A stretch of DNA of 64,000 nucleotides from Nautilus pompilius (taxonomy: Eukaryota > Mollusca > Cephalopoda > Nautilida > Nautilidae). Positions 36,150 to 47,200 of this stretch are shown in pieces. The stretch's first letter is position 1, and every line of letters begins with the position of its first letter. The DNA lies in assembly GCA_018389105.1 (NCBI GenBank), contig JACATO010002186.1:2928501-2992500 (forward strand), read 5' to 3'. A model generated the notes under the pieces. That model was not told where the DNA came from. It made no database searches and saw only the letters and a list, made by a program, of their open reading frames with translations. The position numbers were made by a program, and so were the translations under genes.

Positions 36150-38836
36150 AGGTGGGGCATTCCATGTCAAGTGTACACACCCTCCTGACACTAGTACCAT
36201 ATTTTCTCCCCATACCAACTTTCAGACTTTTAGCCCCCTGCCAGCCAGCAAAACCGGTGGTCCCGATATTTTGTGTGGAAAATACCCCTTCATATACTCC
36301 AACACCTCAGCAAAAACAAAAATGGGATCTCCAAGGGTTCAGGATTTTTATTATTTTTTTTTTAGCTGTAGGCCGTAATTATCAAAATTAAAATTAAAAA
36401 ATGCTTGAAACATTTTAGTTTACATGTAATGAGTCTGGAATATATACATTTTTCACTTTCTGAAATAACTGACAAAAAATATTGAGCTCTTCCACGATAT
36501 TCTAATTTTTTGAGATGCACCTGTATATTGCATCATTTGTGAAGCATTCATTCCAATGTGTGAATTGATTTTTAAGTGGATAATCATCATCAAAGTCAAA
36601 TGAGCTAATTTCATTCCTTTTTTTGCATATTTTTCAGCATAAGCATGGCAAGCAAGTTCCACAGATACTGTTGTGACCCATTCAGCTGTCATAAAACAAA
36701 ACAACAAAAAGATCTTCGCAATGTGTCTAATGATAGACTATATTTTGTGCAGGAAAAAACTTGCTAAGTTGTCACCAGAGCATACTGAAGGATCGTCTTC
36801 GACGACATCATCAGAAGGTCCTATCAAAGGAATTGTAGAGTCTGTTTTTACAGATGAGGACAAGAGGTTTTTGAACCAATCTTTATCCATGATAAGGGAA
36901 AGCCCATTCAATAAAAGAAAAGCAGAAAGGAACCCGGGGTACGTTCCTGCAAAGCGAGGTGAAGTGGAAGCTTCTGCGTGAAACAAATAAGATCTAGTTG
37001 CTGGACCAAGCACTATGGAAAAAGCACAAAGTGTGCCATCAAAATGTGATGAAAACTGCATGCCAGAGGTGATCAAAAGTCTGAAAGAAAAATACGTTTT
37101 TTCGAGCCATTCAGAGCAAATATGTATACTGACAATAGTTGCTCGGAATATGGGCATTAGAGGGATGATGAGTGAATTTGGCTGCTCCCAAAGAATGGTT
37201 ATACAAGCCAAAAATTTAGAGAATGTCATCATCTCCCACTCCAAAACAGTAAAATATTGCCAGAGCAAGTTAAATCCGCTGTAACTGAATTCTATTGAAG
37301 TGATGAAGTCAGCTAAATAATGCCGGGGGAAAAAGACTTTCTGGTAGTCAGGAATGAACATGGAAAAGGAAAAAAAATCAAAAGTGCCTGGTACTAAACA
37401 ATCTCAAGGAACTGTTTCAGAAATTCAAAGAGAAGCACCCTAACTTGAAAGTTGGATTTTCAAAGTTTGCCATGCTCCATCCCTGTGTGTGTGTCCTGGC
37501 CGGTTCAAGCAGTACTCACGGTGTGTGTGTGTGTGTGTACGATCCATCAAAATGTGAAACTCATGATGATTGGATCGAAAATGCCACAGATTGCCGAACT
37601 TTCCAGATATCATTATGTGATAGCACGCATAGTTTTCAACCCGGCACGACTGGCATTTTAACATAAGAATTGCAAAGCCTTCCTAAATCTATGTCGTCAC
37701 AAATCAGAGTACGGATGGAAAGGGCTTTTCAGATGGAGTTGGAGGCACAGTCAAACGAGAAGCAACACATGAGAGCTTGCATAGACCATACGACAGGCAA
37801 ATTATTTCTCCAAAAGATCTTTTCGCCTTTGTTGAAAATGGGCTGAATGAAATGAAGTTTGGTTACGGGACCCAAGAGGTGTACGAGGAGGAGAACGAAA
37901 CCTGGAAGACAGGTTAAAAACAGCCAGAACCAAAGATGGGACTCAAAAACTCCATGCTCTCATCCCTATTTCAGAAACTATTCTTCAAGTATGCAAATTC
38001 AGCCTACACCAACTTTTAACGGGAAACTCTCAGGTTATGTCAAAGTGAACTATGACGGACAATGGTCGCTCAGGACATTCATGAAGTTCATCCAAATGGG
38101 CCCTCAAATAGTTTCTTTTTTTCCTGAAATTGAAGATCAGTGTATATTAGACATTTCCGATATTCTTCTTTCTGTAGAACCAAAAACTGCTACAGGAAAA
38201 ACCTACACAATCAGTAAAAAAGAAATCCAGTTGTCAAATAAAGCTTTGGTTGGCAAAAAACCCTGACTGACTTTGCTAGGCAAGACTTTTACTAATATCG
38301 GTGGAAACTTGATTTCTTTCTATGTTGATATCTAGTACTAGAATACAATGATATAGTGTATTGGAAATCTTGCCTTGTGTCGTGTATGGTGATGACACGA
38401 CATAAAACTTTGCCACATCTGAACCCTTGGAGATCCCATTTTTGTTTTTGCTGAGGTGTTGGAGTATATGAAGGGATATTCTCCACACAAAAAATTGGGA
38501 CCAACGGTTTTGCTGGATGGCAGGGGATAAAGGTCAAAGGGCACCGTCAATTACCACTTTTGGAATTTCTATTTTGAAGTGATTTTACTTACGTGATTGG
38601 AAAGATATTGCTCTTACGAGCATTTTGATACCAAGATCATCCAGATTGGACCAGTACAGCCTGAGATAGATATAGTCTCTGAAAGTTTGTGGGTCAGCCG
38701 GGGAAGTCCAAGGCCCCAGTTGGGCCCCAAAGGTCTGAAAGTCGGTACATAATGTTTCACCATAGAAACAAACACCTGCATGAAAAATGAGTGAAATCTG
38801 AGACGGTGTGTACATCTGATGTGGAATACCCCAGGT
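36150..38836 (+). mobile_element. 2.7-kb DNA transposon with long terminal inverted repeats
   Basis: Left terminus 'ggggcattccatgtcaagtg' (from 36154) and right terminus, reverse-complemented, 'ggggtattccacatcagatg' (to 38832). They are flanked by the direct repeat AGGT at 36150-36153 and 38833-38836, a possible 4-bp target duplication. The inverted repeats are several hundred bp long and include near-identical blocks at about 36239-36341 and 38424-38525; translated, these blocks agree at nearly every residue. The right arm carries about 200 bp of extra sequence. A transposase-like ORF runs left to right in the middle but is broken. Confidence 0.7.
36673..37900 (+). pseudogene. broken transposase of the 36-38.8 kb element
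   Basis: Fragments in one orientation. 36673-36981 has 'ESVFTDEDKRFLNQSLSMIR' and ends 'KRGEVEASA'. 37015-37284 has 'IKSLKEKY' and 'ARNMGIRGMMSEFGCSQ'. From ~37410 there are pieces reading 'KHPNLKVGFSKFAMLHP', then a THGVCVC-like run and 'HDDWIENATDCRTFQ'. Near 37730-37860 another frame reads 'DGVGGTVKREATHESL'. I know these motifs from a multicopy animal transposase family but cannot name the superfamily. Several frame breaks show it is inactive. A (GT)n run at ~37519-37538 interrupts it. Confidence 0.55.
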
Positions 38837-38959
38837 GTGCATATTTTCTGGGAATGTAGGGTGGGAGAAGATAACATGGTGCTGTTTGAGCCAAGGGGGG
38901 GGGGGGACATCAGGGGTAGTTAGTATTCAGGGTTTGAGAATGAGCTGGGTGTAATAGGT

Positions 38960-39310
38960 GGGAGTTCCAGGGAAGTCTCCTTACCTGGTTGGTGGGCCGC
39001 TCGAGCCCGCGTGTATGGTCCCCGTCGGGCGATCAGAGGGTCCGTCCGTCCGTTTCAGTGGCAGCGGGGGAAGATGGCGAAACCGCGAGGAACTCCCACC
39101 ATGGAAGTCGGAGGCGCGCGTCTGATGCTTCACCTTTCACAGCGCGGCGTCCCCCCCCCCTCGTTATGCTTGCTGCTGTTGTTGTTGATGAGGAGGAGGG
39201 GGTTGGGTAGGCAGGCTCGCCGTACGTGGCACCAGAAACCATCTGAGTGCCTACATCGGGCCGTAATGCGCATCCCCCCACCCTCGCTGCAGCAGGGGAG
39301 CATCCATTAA
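38960..39310 (+). promoter_or_regulatory. GC-rich promoter-like region
   Basis: A sharply GC- and CpG-rich stretch in AT-rich surroundings. It contains 'gaagatggcgaa' (ATG at 39074), which resembles the TISU element (translation initiator of short 5' UTR genes, also a YY1 site). It may be the promoter and first exon of the zinc-finger gene 2 kb downstream, or of a gene on the other strand. No convincing donor joins it to that gene, so the link is only positional. Confidence 0.4.
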
Positions 39311-39412
39311 TGGTCCGAGGTCGCGGAGTTACCTTGCCAGACTGGAACCGTCACGGATCGAGAGTCTGTAACTCGGCAAACAGAAACAACAACATTTCTG
39401 TTTTCCCCAAGT

Positions 39413-39413
<1 letters not shown>

Positions 39414-39445
<32 letters not shown>
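39414..39445. repeat. (AAT)n microsatellite
   Basis: About ten TAA/AAT units downstream of the GC-rich region. Confidence 0.9.
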
Positions 39446-39447
<2 letters not shown>

Positions 39448-40504
39448 GGGTAAATGACATTTTAGGGGTGGTTTGTGAATAGCGTCTTTTGGCGGAATCT
39501 CATGAATATTAATGAGTGCAGGGGGGAATCTGACGGGGTAAACCTTGAGAAGAATTTCTGTCAGTCTTGAAAATATTCTTAAGGTTGGGACTGTGGTGTG
39601 TCCAACACATACGTACATATATGGTGACAGGTGGAAAATGTGGTGGCGGCTTCCACCTGACCGAAGCTGCGTTCATCGATTTTCCGCGAATCTGTATTTG
39701 CTGCAGTACAATTAGCCAGAAGATGGAGGTTCGTTAGTTTGACTGATGGTGAGTTAGGCTTTGCAATGACGCTGACAAATGTTGTGCTAACTTAGAACTG
39801 AAGGAAAAAAGTGGAATTAAATGTTGCCAAGGAACTCCGCCCCCAAACTATTTTTTTCCCCCTTCTGGTCCCTGCCGTACCTCGCACTAATACGAGCGGA
39901 TTATGTTAATAAAACGAAGCTCCGGCTCCCCCACCTCATCATTCCTGATAACCCTGTCATCTATTCCATTTAATCCCTCACCGCTTTAAACTAATCTGGG
40001 AGGAGGGGAGGGGATTGTTGCTGTACTTTGCGTTCTCGGTTAACTGGAAGGTAAACGAAAATCGGATGCTGTTAAGTGGATGCCGCCGATGTGGTGTTGG
40101 GCTTGCAAACCGGCGGAGGGGGAGGAAGTTGCTGTCCTGTTAAATTGGAGCAGAAATAATGAAATTGCTGCTTTGTTCGTTGTATCGCGAAAGCAGATAA
40201 AATTCCCGATGGAACTGTTAATCATAAAACAAACAAACGAAAGTTATTGTCCCCCCCCCCCAGTCGCGATTTGTCTCATAGGTGTCCTGGCTTCAGATAG
40301 CTTAGAGCAAGTTGGAGGGGGCTCGCTTGTAGGGTTGGAGAAATGGGATTGCAAGGTTTCACTTACTTGGGGATCAAAAGAACGGAGTTTTTTTTTTTAT
40401 TTTTTACTAACGACAGTTGTAATAAGAACTTCTTGTTGTTTTTAAGCATTTCTAAGAAAATGGACACTGAAGACCCCCACAGGAAGTCACATGTCATATG
40501 AGTG

Positions 40505-40989
40505 ATGCAGTATCTGAAGAAAATACCAGACCAGGTTGAACAAATTTTATCATCTGGTAAGGATTTTCTTGTGGGGCTGCGTGAGACAGAGATTGATTTA
40601 GTACAGATTATCATAAAACTGGATAGAACCAGATGTAGCTAGTTTAGCTTAACATTGGTGTGTGTGTGGGGGGGGGGGGGGGAACAGATGGTAGATGAAA
40701 AAATCCGAAGCTAAAAAATATACATAGTCATACAAAGTTTTATTCATATCCATGTAGGTGAATTAGTTCGAAGAGCAAGGTTATTATGTAGTTTATTATA
40801 TCGAATTTTATTTGTAAATTTTGATATAAGATGCTAAAATATATTCTGCTGATTTTGTATTTGTATATTTCGCAGCATTCTGGTGTGGTGAACAGCATTC
40901 TGTTCCAATGCATACTGAGTCAACAACGCATGTACCACAGAAGCAGTCAGGGAGATCAGCTGCATTTCTCCGCTTCCAAGCTTGTGTGT
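40505..40989 (+). other. possible 5' exons of the zinc-finger transcript
   Basis: 40505-40556 starts ATG and ends at a good donor (CTG then gtaagg). An acceptor ('atttcgcag') at 40875 opens an in-frame continuation from 40876. Joined, they make a ~55-codon peptide ending at TGA 40989-40991. That stop is in the same frame as the zinc fingers that follow. So these exons are either a leader with an upstream ORF, or the original N-terminus now cut off by a stop. Confidence 0.35.
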
Positions 40990-41030
40990 GATTGTTTGGA
41001 AAGAAATTTCCTCTCCCAATTTTGGATGTC

Positions 41031-41918
41031 ATGACCTTACAGTGCAACCAGATATTTTACATGTGTGGGCGCTGTGATAAGTCATTCTTTTGTGAAGATC
41101 ACCTTAACAAGCACTTCCGGAGTCATTCAGGAGACAGACCCTTTAGATGTGATTATTGTCGTAAATCATTCTCCCTGCTCTCTTATTTAAACACACACAT
41201 TAGGACACACACTGGGGAGAAACCATACAAATGTGATTTCTGTGACAAGTCCTTTGCAGTGCTTTCCAATCTCACTACACACATTAGGACACATACAGGG
41301 GAGAAACCATACAAATGTGTTCATTGTGACAAATCGTTTTCACAGCTGTCTATTCTCAACAGGCACATCAGGATTCACACTGGTGAGAAACCTCATGAAT
41401 GCCAACACTGTGGCAAGTCTTTCACTCAGCGCTCTTGTCTCAATGAACACGTGAAGATTCACACTGGGGAGAAGCCACATAAATGTGACTATTGTGACAA
41501 GTCATTTACTCACCTGTCAGATCTCAATGCTCATGTTAGGACGCATACTGGGGAAAAGCCTTACAAATGTCAGCAATGTGGTGCAGCTTTCTGTCAGCTT
41601 TCTCATCTTATCAGACACACTAGGACTCACACAGGTGAAAGACCATTTAAGTGTAAGCAATGTGATAAATGTTTCTCACAGCTTTCCAATCTTAGCAGAC
41701 ATGTGAGAACTCACACAGGAGAAAGACCATATAAGTGCAAATACTGTGAGGCAGCATTTTATCAGCTTTCTCATCTCATGAGGCACACTAGGACCCACAC
41801 AGGAGAGAGACCCCATAAATGTGATCAGTGTGAGAAAACTTTTTCTCAGCTTTCTCATCTCACTAGGCATATTAAAACTCACAAAGAAAGATCATCATTA
41901 CAAATATTTGAAAGTTAA
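41031..41918 (+). CDS. C2H2 zinc-finger protein with ten tandem fingers
   Basis: Putative sequence-specific DNA-binding nuclear protein. The frame is open from 40992 (just after TGA 40989-40991), and the first ATG is at 41031, giving 295 aa in one exon. Ten consecutive C-x2-C-x12-H-x3-H fingers run almost end to end, joined by canonical TGEKPYKC-type linkers; the first linker is SGDRPFRC. Fingers 7 and 9 share a QLSHLxRHTRTH core, suggesting internal duplication. There is no KRAB, SCAN, BTB or ZAD domain, so effector function cannot be told. An AATAAA follows at 41937-41942, 19 bp after the stop. Upstream exons are uncertain. Ortholog not assigned, because fingers of this type are too common. 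Confidence 0.85.
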   Translation: MTLQCNQIFYMCGRCDKSFFCEDHLNKHFRSHSGDRPFRCDYCRKSFSLLSYLNTHIRTHTGEKPYKCDFCDKSFAVLSNLTTHIRTHTGEKPYKCVHCDKSFSQLSILNRHIRIHTGEKPHECQHCGKSFTQRSCLNEHVKIHTGEKPHKCDYCDKSFTHLSDLNAHVRTHTGEKPYKCQQCGAAFCQLSHLIRHTRTHTGERPFKCKQCDKCFSQLSNLSRHVRTHTGERPYKCKYCEAAFYQLSHLMRHTRTHTGERPHKCDQCEKTFSQLSHLTRHIKTHKERSSLQIFES

Positions 41919-41936
41919 AATAATACTGATTTGAAA

Positions 41937-41942
41937 AATAAA
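41937..41942 (+). terminator. polyadenylation signal for the zinc-finger gene
   Basis: AATAAA 19 bp after the stop. More AATAAA-like sites follow between 42060 and 42115, so a longer 3' UTR is also possible. Confidence 0.45.
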
Positions 41943-42929
41943 AATGGCTCTGTCTTTAAACAAGAAAACAGGATTTTCTTGGTTTCGTGATACTCAAAAT
42001 TATGGTTCATTTTTATGTTCTTTTTATCAACTGCTTTTTTTTACAATCTACTAAGAAAAACAATAAAAAACCAAAGAGTAAATCGAATTATGTGTATTAT
42101 ATTGAAAAATAAAGTGATAGTCATCTATAAATTTGGTTCACTTTTTACAATCAAACACTGATCATTTACAATCTTATTGTGGAATGGGATGGACACCAAA
42201 CTGGAAAACAGTCTCAGAAAAGGATGTAAGGGCGATTAACCAGAATGTTAAATGTGAAGAGCAGTGCATTTTAGTTGCATACAAAAAAAATTATTAGGAG
42301 CAATTAACTAGAATCAAACAAAAAGAATTTCTGCTGTATGAATCTTTGGTTCTGCTACCTCTTGAAGATATGGGTTCTTATTTTGAGAAAAGTATTTTAA
42401 TTTATTAGGTAGGTAGATTAGGATAGATTTACTAGAATGTTTTCAGTTCTTAAGCATTTGGTATACAATTGATCTTAAAAGTATTAGATGTACCCAGTTT
42501 GAAATTTTAGCATTTAAGATAACTAACAGGTTTTCAAAATAATTAGGAATTTGAGTTTAGATGAACAAATTTTTTTCAGCTATCTACAGTTGCTAGTATA
42601 TTTGGGCATAATTAAAAATTAGTTGAGATTTCAGCATGGGTAGAAATTATTTCATTAGTAATAGCATTGTTAATGAGGTGTAATAAACTAGTGGCAAATG
42701 CTAATAGTGCTAGTATTACTAACTATAATCTGGTAATTATTTTAATGCTAGGTCAGAGTGCTTTATATTACTTATAACAATATTGGGAATAACAAATGCA
42801 GCTCAGATGGACAATTTATATTAACTACAGAATCTTTTGCCATCTTTTTCTTTGCATTGTACAGAAATTTTTCAATCTATAATTCTAACTAAACCTAGTA
42901 ATTAGGCTGGTTTGAAACTATTATGTTGA
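41943..42929. other. intergenic DNA, no feature recognised
   Basis: About 1 kb of very AT-rich sequence after the zinc-finger gene, without recognisable exon or element. Confidence 0.4.
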
Positions 42930-43320
42930 TGGAAAGATGTGGCAGTTAGGTCACTGGACCAATGAGGTTGAGGACCTTAGTTTAATGCTTGTAAGGGGAA
43001 TGACTTGGTTTGATGAATTTTCTTGGCGTGGTTTCTTTTCATTTGTCATCAGCCAGCCATCTAGGTTTGCTTCCATATCTGAAAATTCAGAGTCCTTGAA
43101 AGGATTTTCAATAAGTTTATTCCTGGATAGTGTGGAAGAATTATGGGAACCCTCCCTAGTCTATCTTTGATCTTGAATGTGGTCCAGGACCACCACGATA
43201 ATTAAGTTGACAATCTTACTATAATTAAAAAAAACAGCAAATGAATTCATTTCTGGAGTATAATGTACCAGTTACTGTTTCAAGGAAATAAAATGTCTGT
43301 TTTGAAAGATAAACAAACAA
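42930..43320 (+). repeat. dispersed SINE-like repeat, copy 2
   Basis: It contains 'agttaggtcactgg' (42944-42957), 'gaggttgagga', 'gtttctt', 'tcatcagccagc' (43046-43057), 'cagagtcct' and 'gtggtccaggac', then an A-rich tail near 43310. The same landmarks in the same order occur near 53.9-54.2 kb and, inverted, at 5.6-5.8 kb. The long-looking frame inside (42937-43170) is not a gene. Confidence 0.5.
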
Positions 43321-43659
43321 ACAAAAAAATTAATTATAAAAACAAAATTACCTAGTTGAAGAAGAGTTGCTTGAAAGATTTTGTATAAGTTTACAATCCT
43401 GCTGAGAAAGGGAAGGTCTGTTTATCACTTTTATGTCAGATTATAGCTCATGCCACATAATCAATGTGTAAGGAATCTAACACCAGGAAAAAAATTAAGT
43501 CAGCAGTTGTAGGTAGTAAAGAGAAATATCTAGAACTCAAATGTTCAATGGGTTATCTTCACATCACTTTGGGTTCAGAAGTAGTTACATATTTGATAAT
43601 TTGAGTTACTTCCCTTACATTATAAAGAAATTTGAACCACTACTGTGGAAGGTTGGGTG

Positions 43660-44261
43660 GTAGTGGCGGCGAGCTTTGAAGATCCTTTACGAACAGAAAC
43701 AGTGGCGCACCTTTTTTTTTTTTTTTACAGGTAGATTAGGAAACCGTAAGTTATCCCGCAACGTCGTCAGCTTCTTTCGTGTCGCCACGAAACGTCTACG
43801 CCGTTACGTCACTCCTCTGTCAGGAGTGGGTTAAACAACGACACACACGCACACACCTTCCATTTCTACTAAGAACAGGTACTCTCTCTCTAATTAAATT
43901 CCGCCAACTCCAGAATTTCAATTATCCCCCCCTTACCAAGATCGATATTATCCCACTTAAGATAATTATTTTAGGGGTAACATTTTTAGCAATACACCGG
44001 GCAGGTATGGAATTGCTCAAACAATTTACCTGGATTTCACATTTGATTTGCAAACACAAGTGTAAACTTTAATTGAAATCTTTTTCATCATTTCTTAGCA
44101 AAACGAAAGCAGAGACAGAACAAGTTAATAATAAAATAAAACAACCCTTCCCCCCACCATTTATTGCTGTTACCTGTCGACTTTCAAAATCAGTTACTAT
44201 TTATAATCATTGAACATACCTTTGACAAACCCGTATGTTGAACAGGTGTTAACAGTGTATC
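43660..44261 (+). promoter_or_regulatory. upstream region of the fasciclin-like gene
   Basis: About 600 bp before the start codon. A more GC-rich patch with several CpGs and an ACGTCA half-site lies around 43760-43830, the best promoter candidate. No TATA box is clear. Confidence 0.25.
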
Positions 44262-47200
44262 ATGGCGATTTACCTGCTGGTTTTTATATTACTGATAGAG
44301 TGTTCGGTTGTTTTCTTACAGGGCAACAATATTGACGGGCAGTCGTTGCTGAAGCTAATCGAGACTAAAACAGAACTGACGAAGGTAGGACGACCGTCTC
44401 TCTTACACCACCTTTTGTGTCGTTTCCTTCCCGCGGTAACAAACATGGCGGCGGCCAAAGTAACAGCAAACTGTCGCAGAACCTTTTTGTTTCATCCACT
44501 TCTAAGATATTCTGCCTTCATCTTATTTATGTTCTTTGTTATACAATTTAAATATTTCTGTCAGGAGACTTCATCTATTAGTCTCCTTCTGTTCCACATC
44601 CCGGAAGTGGTTGGTGGTCGCACACAACTGGACCGTCGGTCAATGGTTAGGGAGTTGTGTAACAAATTATTATTATTAATAATAATTATTATTATCATCA
44701 TCATCATCATTTATTATTATTATCATTATTATTATGTCCCAAATCCTGGAAGGGATGGAGATGGTCCGTCGTCACATACAACTGGAGCGACAGCCACTGG
44801 TTAGGAGTTGCAGTACATCCTGAACAAGCTATTATTATCAGTATTATTTGCTAAGCACCAACAATGGTTTGTTTATGTATTGGTTTCCTATGCAGTAATC
44901 TTAGAAACGCTTATTTGTTTACAGTTTAGCTCTTTACTTCGAAAGTCTGAAGAGACCGAATGGATTTTCAGTTGCACGATCTTCGCTCCGAACAACACCG
45001 CATTCGATATCCTGCCCCCTGACAGACAAAGGGAGATAAACAACATGGACAAAAGACAGGCCTGGGAATTTGTCCGGTCTCACATGGGTAAATCCCCCAT
45101 TATCCTCTTTCGCTAAAGTTCTGGTCCTGCTAATGGTGGGGGGGGGCAAGAAATCCACCCGTGAAGCAGGGGTTAGCCAGCTATCTGTTGGTTGGCATTC
45201 TCCCTGTTGAGCAGAGATAGTCTGGACTTTAGACTACAACGATGGCAGGTTCCGAAAACAACAACAACAACAACAAAAGGAGCTCTCGATGATTTATCTC
45301 GTTAAAACCCCGAACCAAAGTCTGTTTCACTCGGGGGGGGGGGGGGACTTAAAAATAGGGGGAATTTTCTCATATTGAAAACCAGTTGAGTTGTATATAC
45401 TTAACGTATTTAAGCAGAGCAGGCCCAATGAGAAGGGTGGGGACATTTGGCCCGGGACTCTACAAGTTCACTTGCTCATCTCATGCTGTTACATTATACG
45501 TACCCACATCACAATAAGTTTAGGCAGACACAGCAATTACAACCAGACCGGGGAACCGCCCCCAGTTAGGGATGCAAACACCGTTTAGTATCGTAAACGT
45601 TTAACGCGATGTTGATTCAGTCCCAGACGCTTTTCTCACAATTTTGGGCGTCAGGGGCAGATAACTCTTTTGAAATAACAAAATAGCAAGCGTTAGAACA
45701 AGAAAAGTGCAGCTCACTCCAAAAAACTACAAATCGCGGAGAATACCATAAATATATCACTTTGTGTAAAAAATGCCTGATTAATTTCTATGGAATAGGA
45801 TACCATAATAATAGCTATTAGCCGTGAGCCTAAATAATATTAGTGAAAGTTTGCGATATATCTGCCAACATAGATAAATGCAAAATATACGAGGTCTGTC
45901 GAAAAAGTATCCGACTGGGAAGTAATGATGTTAGGGAGGCAAAAGTGTGCATAGTGGAGCCGCATGCCTTCGTGCGCATGCGTGATTTTTGGCGGGCTCG
46001 GTGGATGCGTCGTCAGTCGTTGTCGGGCAGCCATCTTTTGAGACGCTGTACTCCGTGATGACGGAACGTGTGAAGCAACGATCTTGCATCAAGTTTCGCC
46101 AAAAGCTCGGAGATACCCAAGCGGAAACAATTCGCAAAATTCAACAGGCTTTTGGTGACAATGCCATGGGTGTTACCCAAATAAAAGAATGGTACAACAG
46201 ATTCAAAGATGGCCGCACCGGTGGAGAGTGACCAGCGTTCCTGGAGGGGGGCCGTCAACAAGCTGCAATACAGTTGTTATTGAGAAAGTGCAGACCTTGA
46301 TAATGGAGGATCGTTGTTTGACGATGCGGGAAATTGGTGACGAGGCTGGGATCAGTAAAGATTCTGCACATGCAATTTTAGAGGAGGATTTGGGTTTGCA
46401 CAGAGTGGCAGCGAAATTTGTGCACCTGCTGCTTTCTCAGGAACAACAACAACTTCGTCTTGAGGTTGCGCAGGACCTGCTGGATACTGCCAACAGGGAT
46501 CCTGAGTTCCAGAATACCGTGATAACTGGAGGGTAGACGTGGGTGTATGGGTGCGACCCATAAACCAAGCTCAGTCATCACAGTGGAAGCACCCAACGTC
46601 GCCAAGGCGCAAAAAAGGACGTCAGCTCCAGAGCAAAATCAAGGTGATGCTGACTGTTTTTCTTTGACTACTGAGGTGTTGTGCATCATGAATACGCACC
46701 AGAAGGACAAACAGTTACAAAGGAGAACTATCAGGAAGTCCTCCGACGTTTTCGTGATGCAGTTCAGCGCAAGAGACCGGATCTGTGGGCCTCACAAAAC
46801 TGACGGCTGCATCATGACAATGCACCGGCTCGTTCGTCGCAGCTGATCCAAGGTTTCTTGGCAAAGAAAGGCATTTCGCTCATTCTCCAGGCTGCCTACT
46901 CTCCAGACATGGCTCCTTCTGACTTCTGGTTGTTTCCAAAAATGAAGATGCCACTGAAAGGCTCCCGCTTTGAGAGCTGAGAGGACATCATTCGGAATGT
47001 GACGGCAGAGCTGAGAGCCATTCAAGAAGAATCATTCCAGACATGTTTCGAACAATGGAAGGATTGCTGGGCTAATTGTGTGGAGGCACAAGGGCCTACT
47101 TCGAAGGGGATTAGCAATTGAACCCATCAAGTACGTTAATTTTTTTTCCCAGCCTAAGGTCGGATACCTTTTCGACAGACCTCGAATATACATCTTTTTT

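Noticed and set aside
36738-37361. 207-codon minus-strand ORF
   Set aside because: It is antisense to the transposase pieces of the 36-38.8 kb element, which have recognisable motifs; this frame has none.
40992-41030. Zinc-finger start at 40992
   Set aside because: The codon there is TTG, not ATG. The first in-frame ATG is 41031.
42937-43170. 77-codon plus-strand ORF
   Set aside because: It lies in the SINE-like repeat shared with two other loci and has no protein family match.
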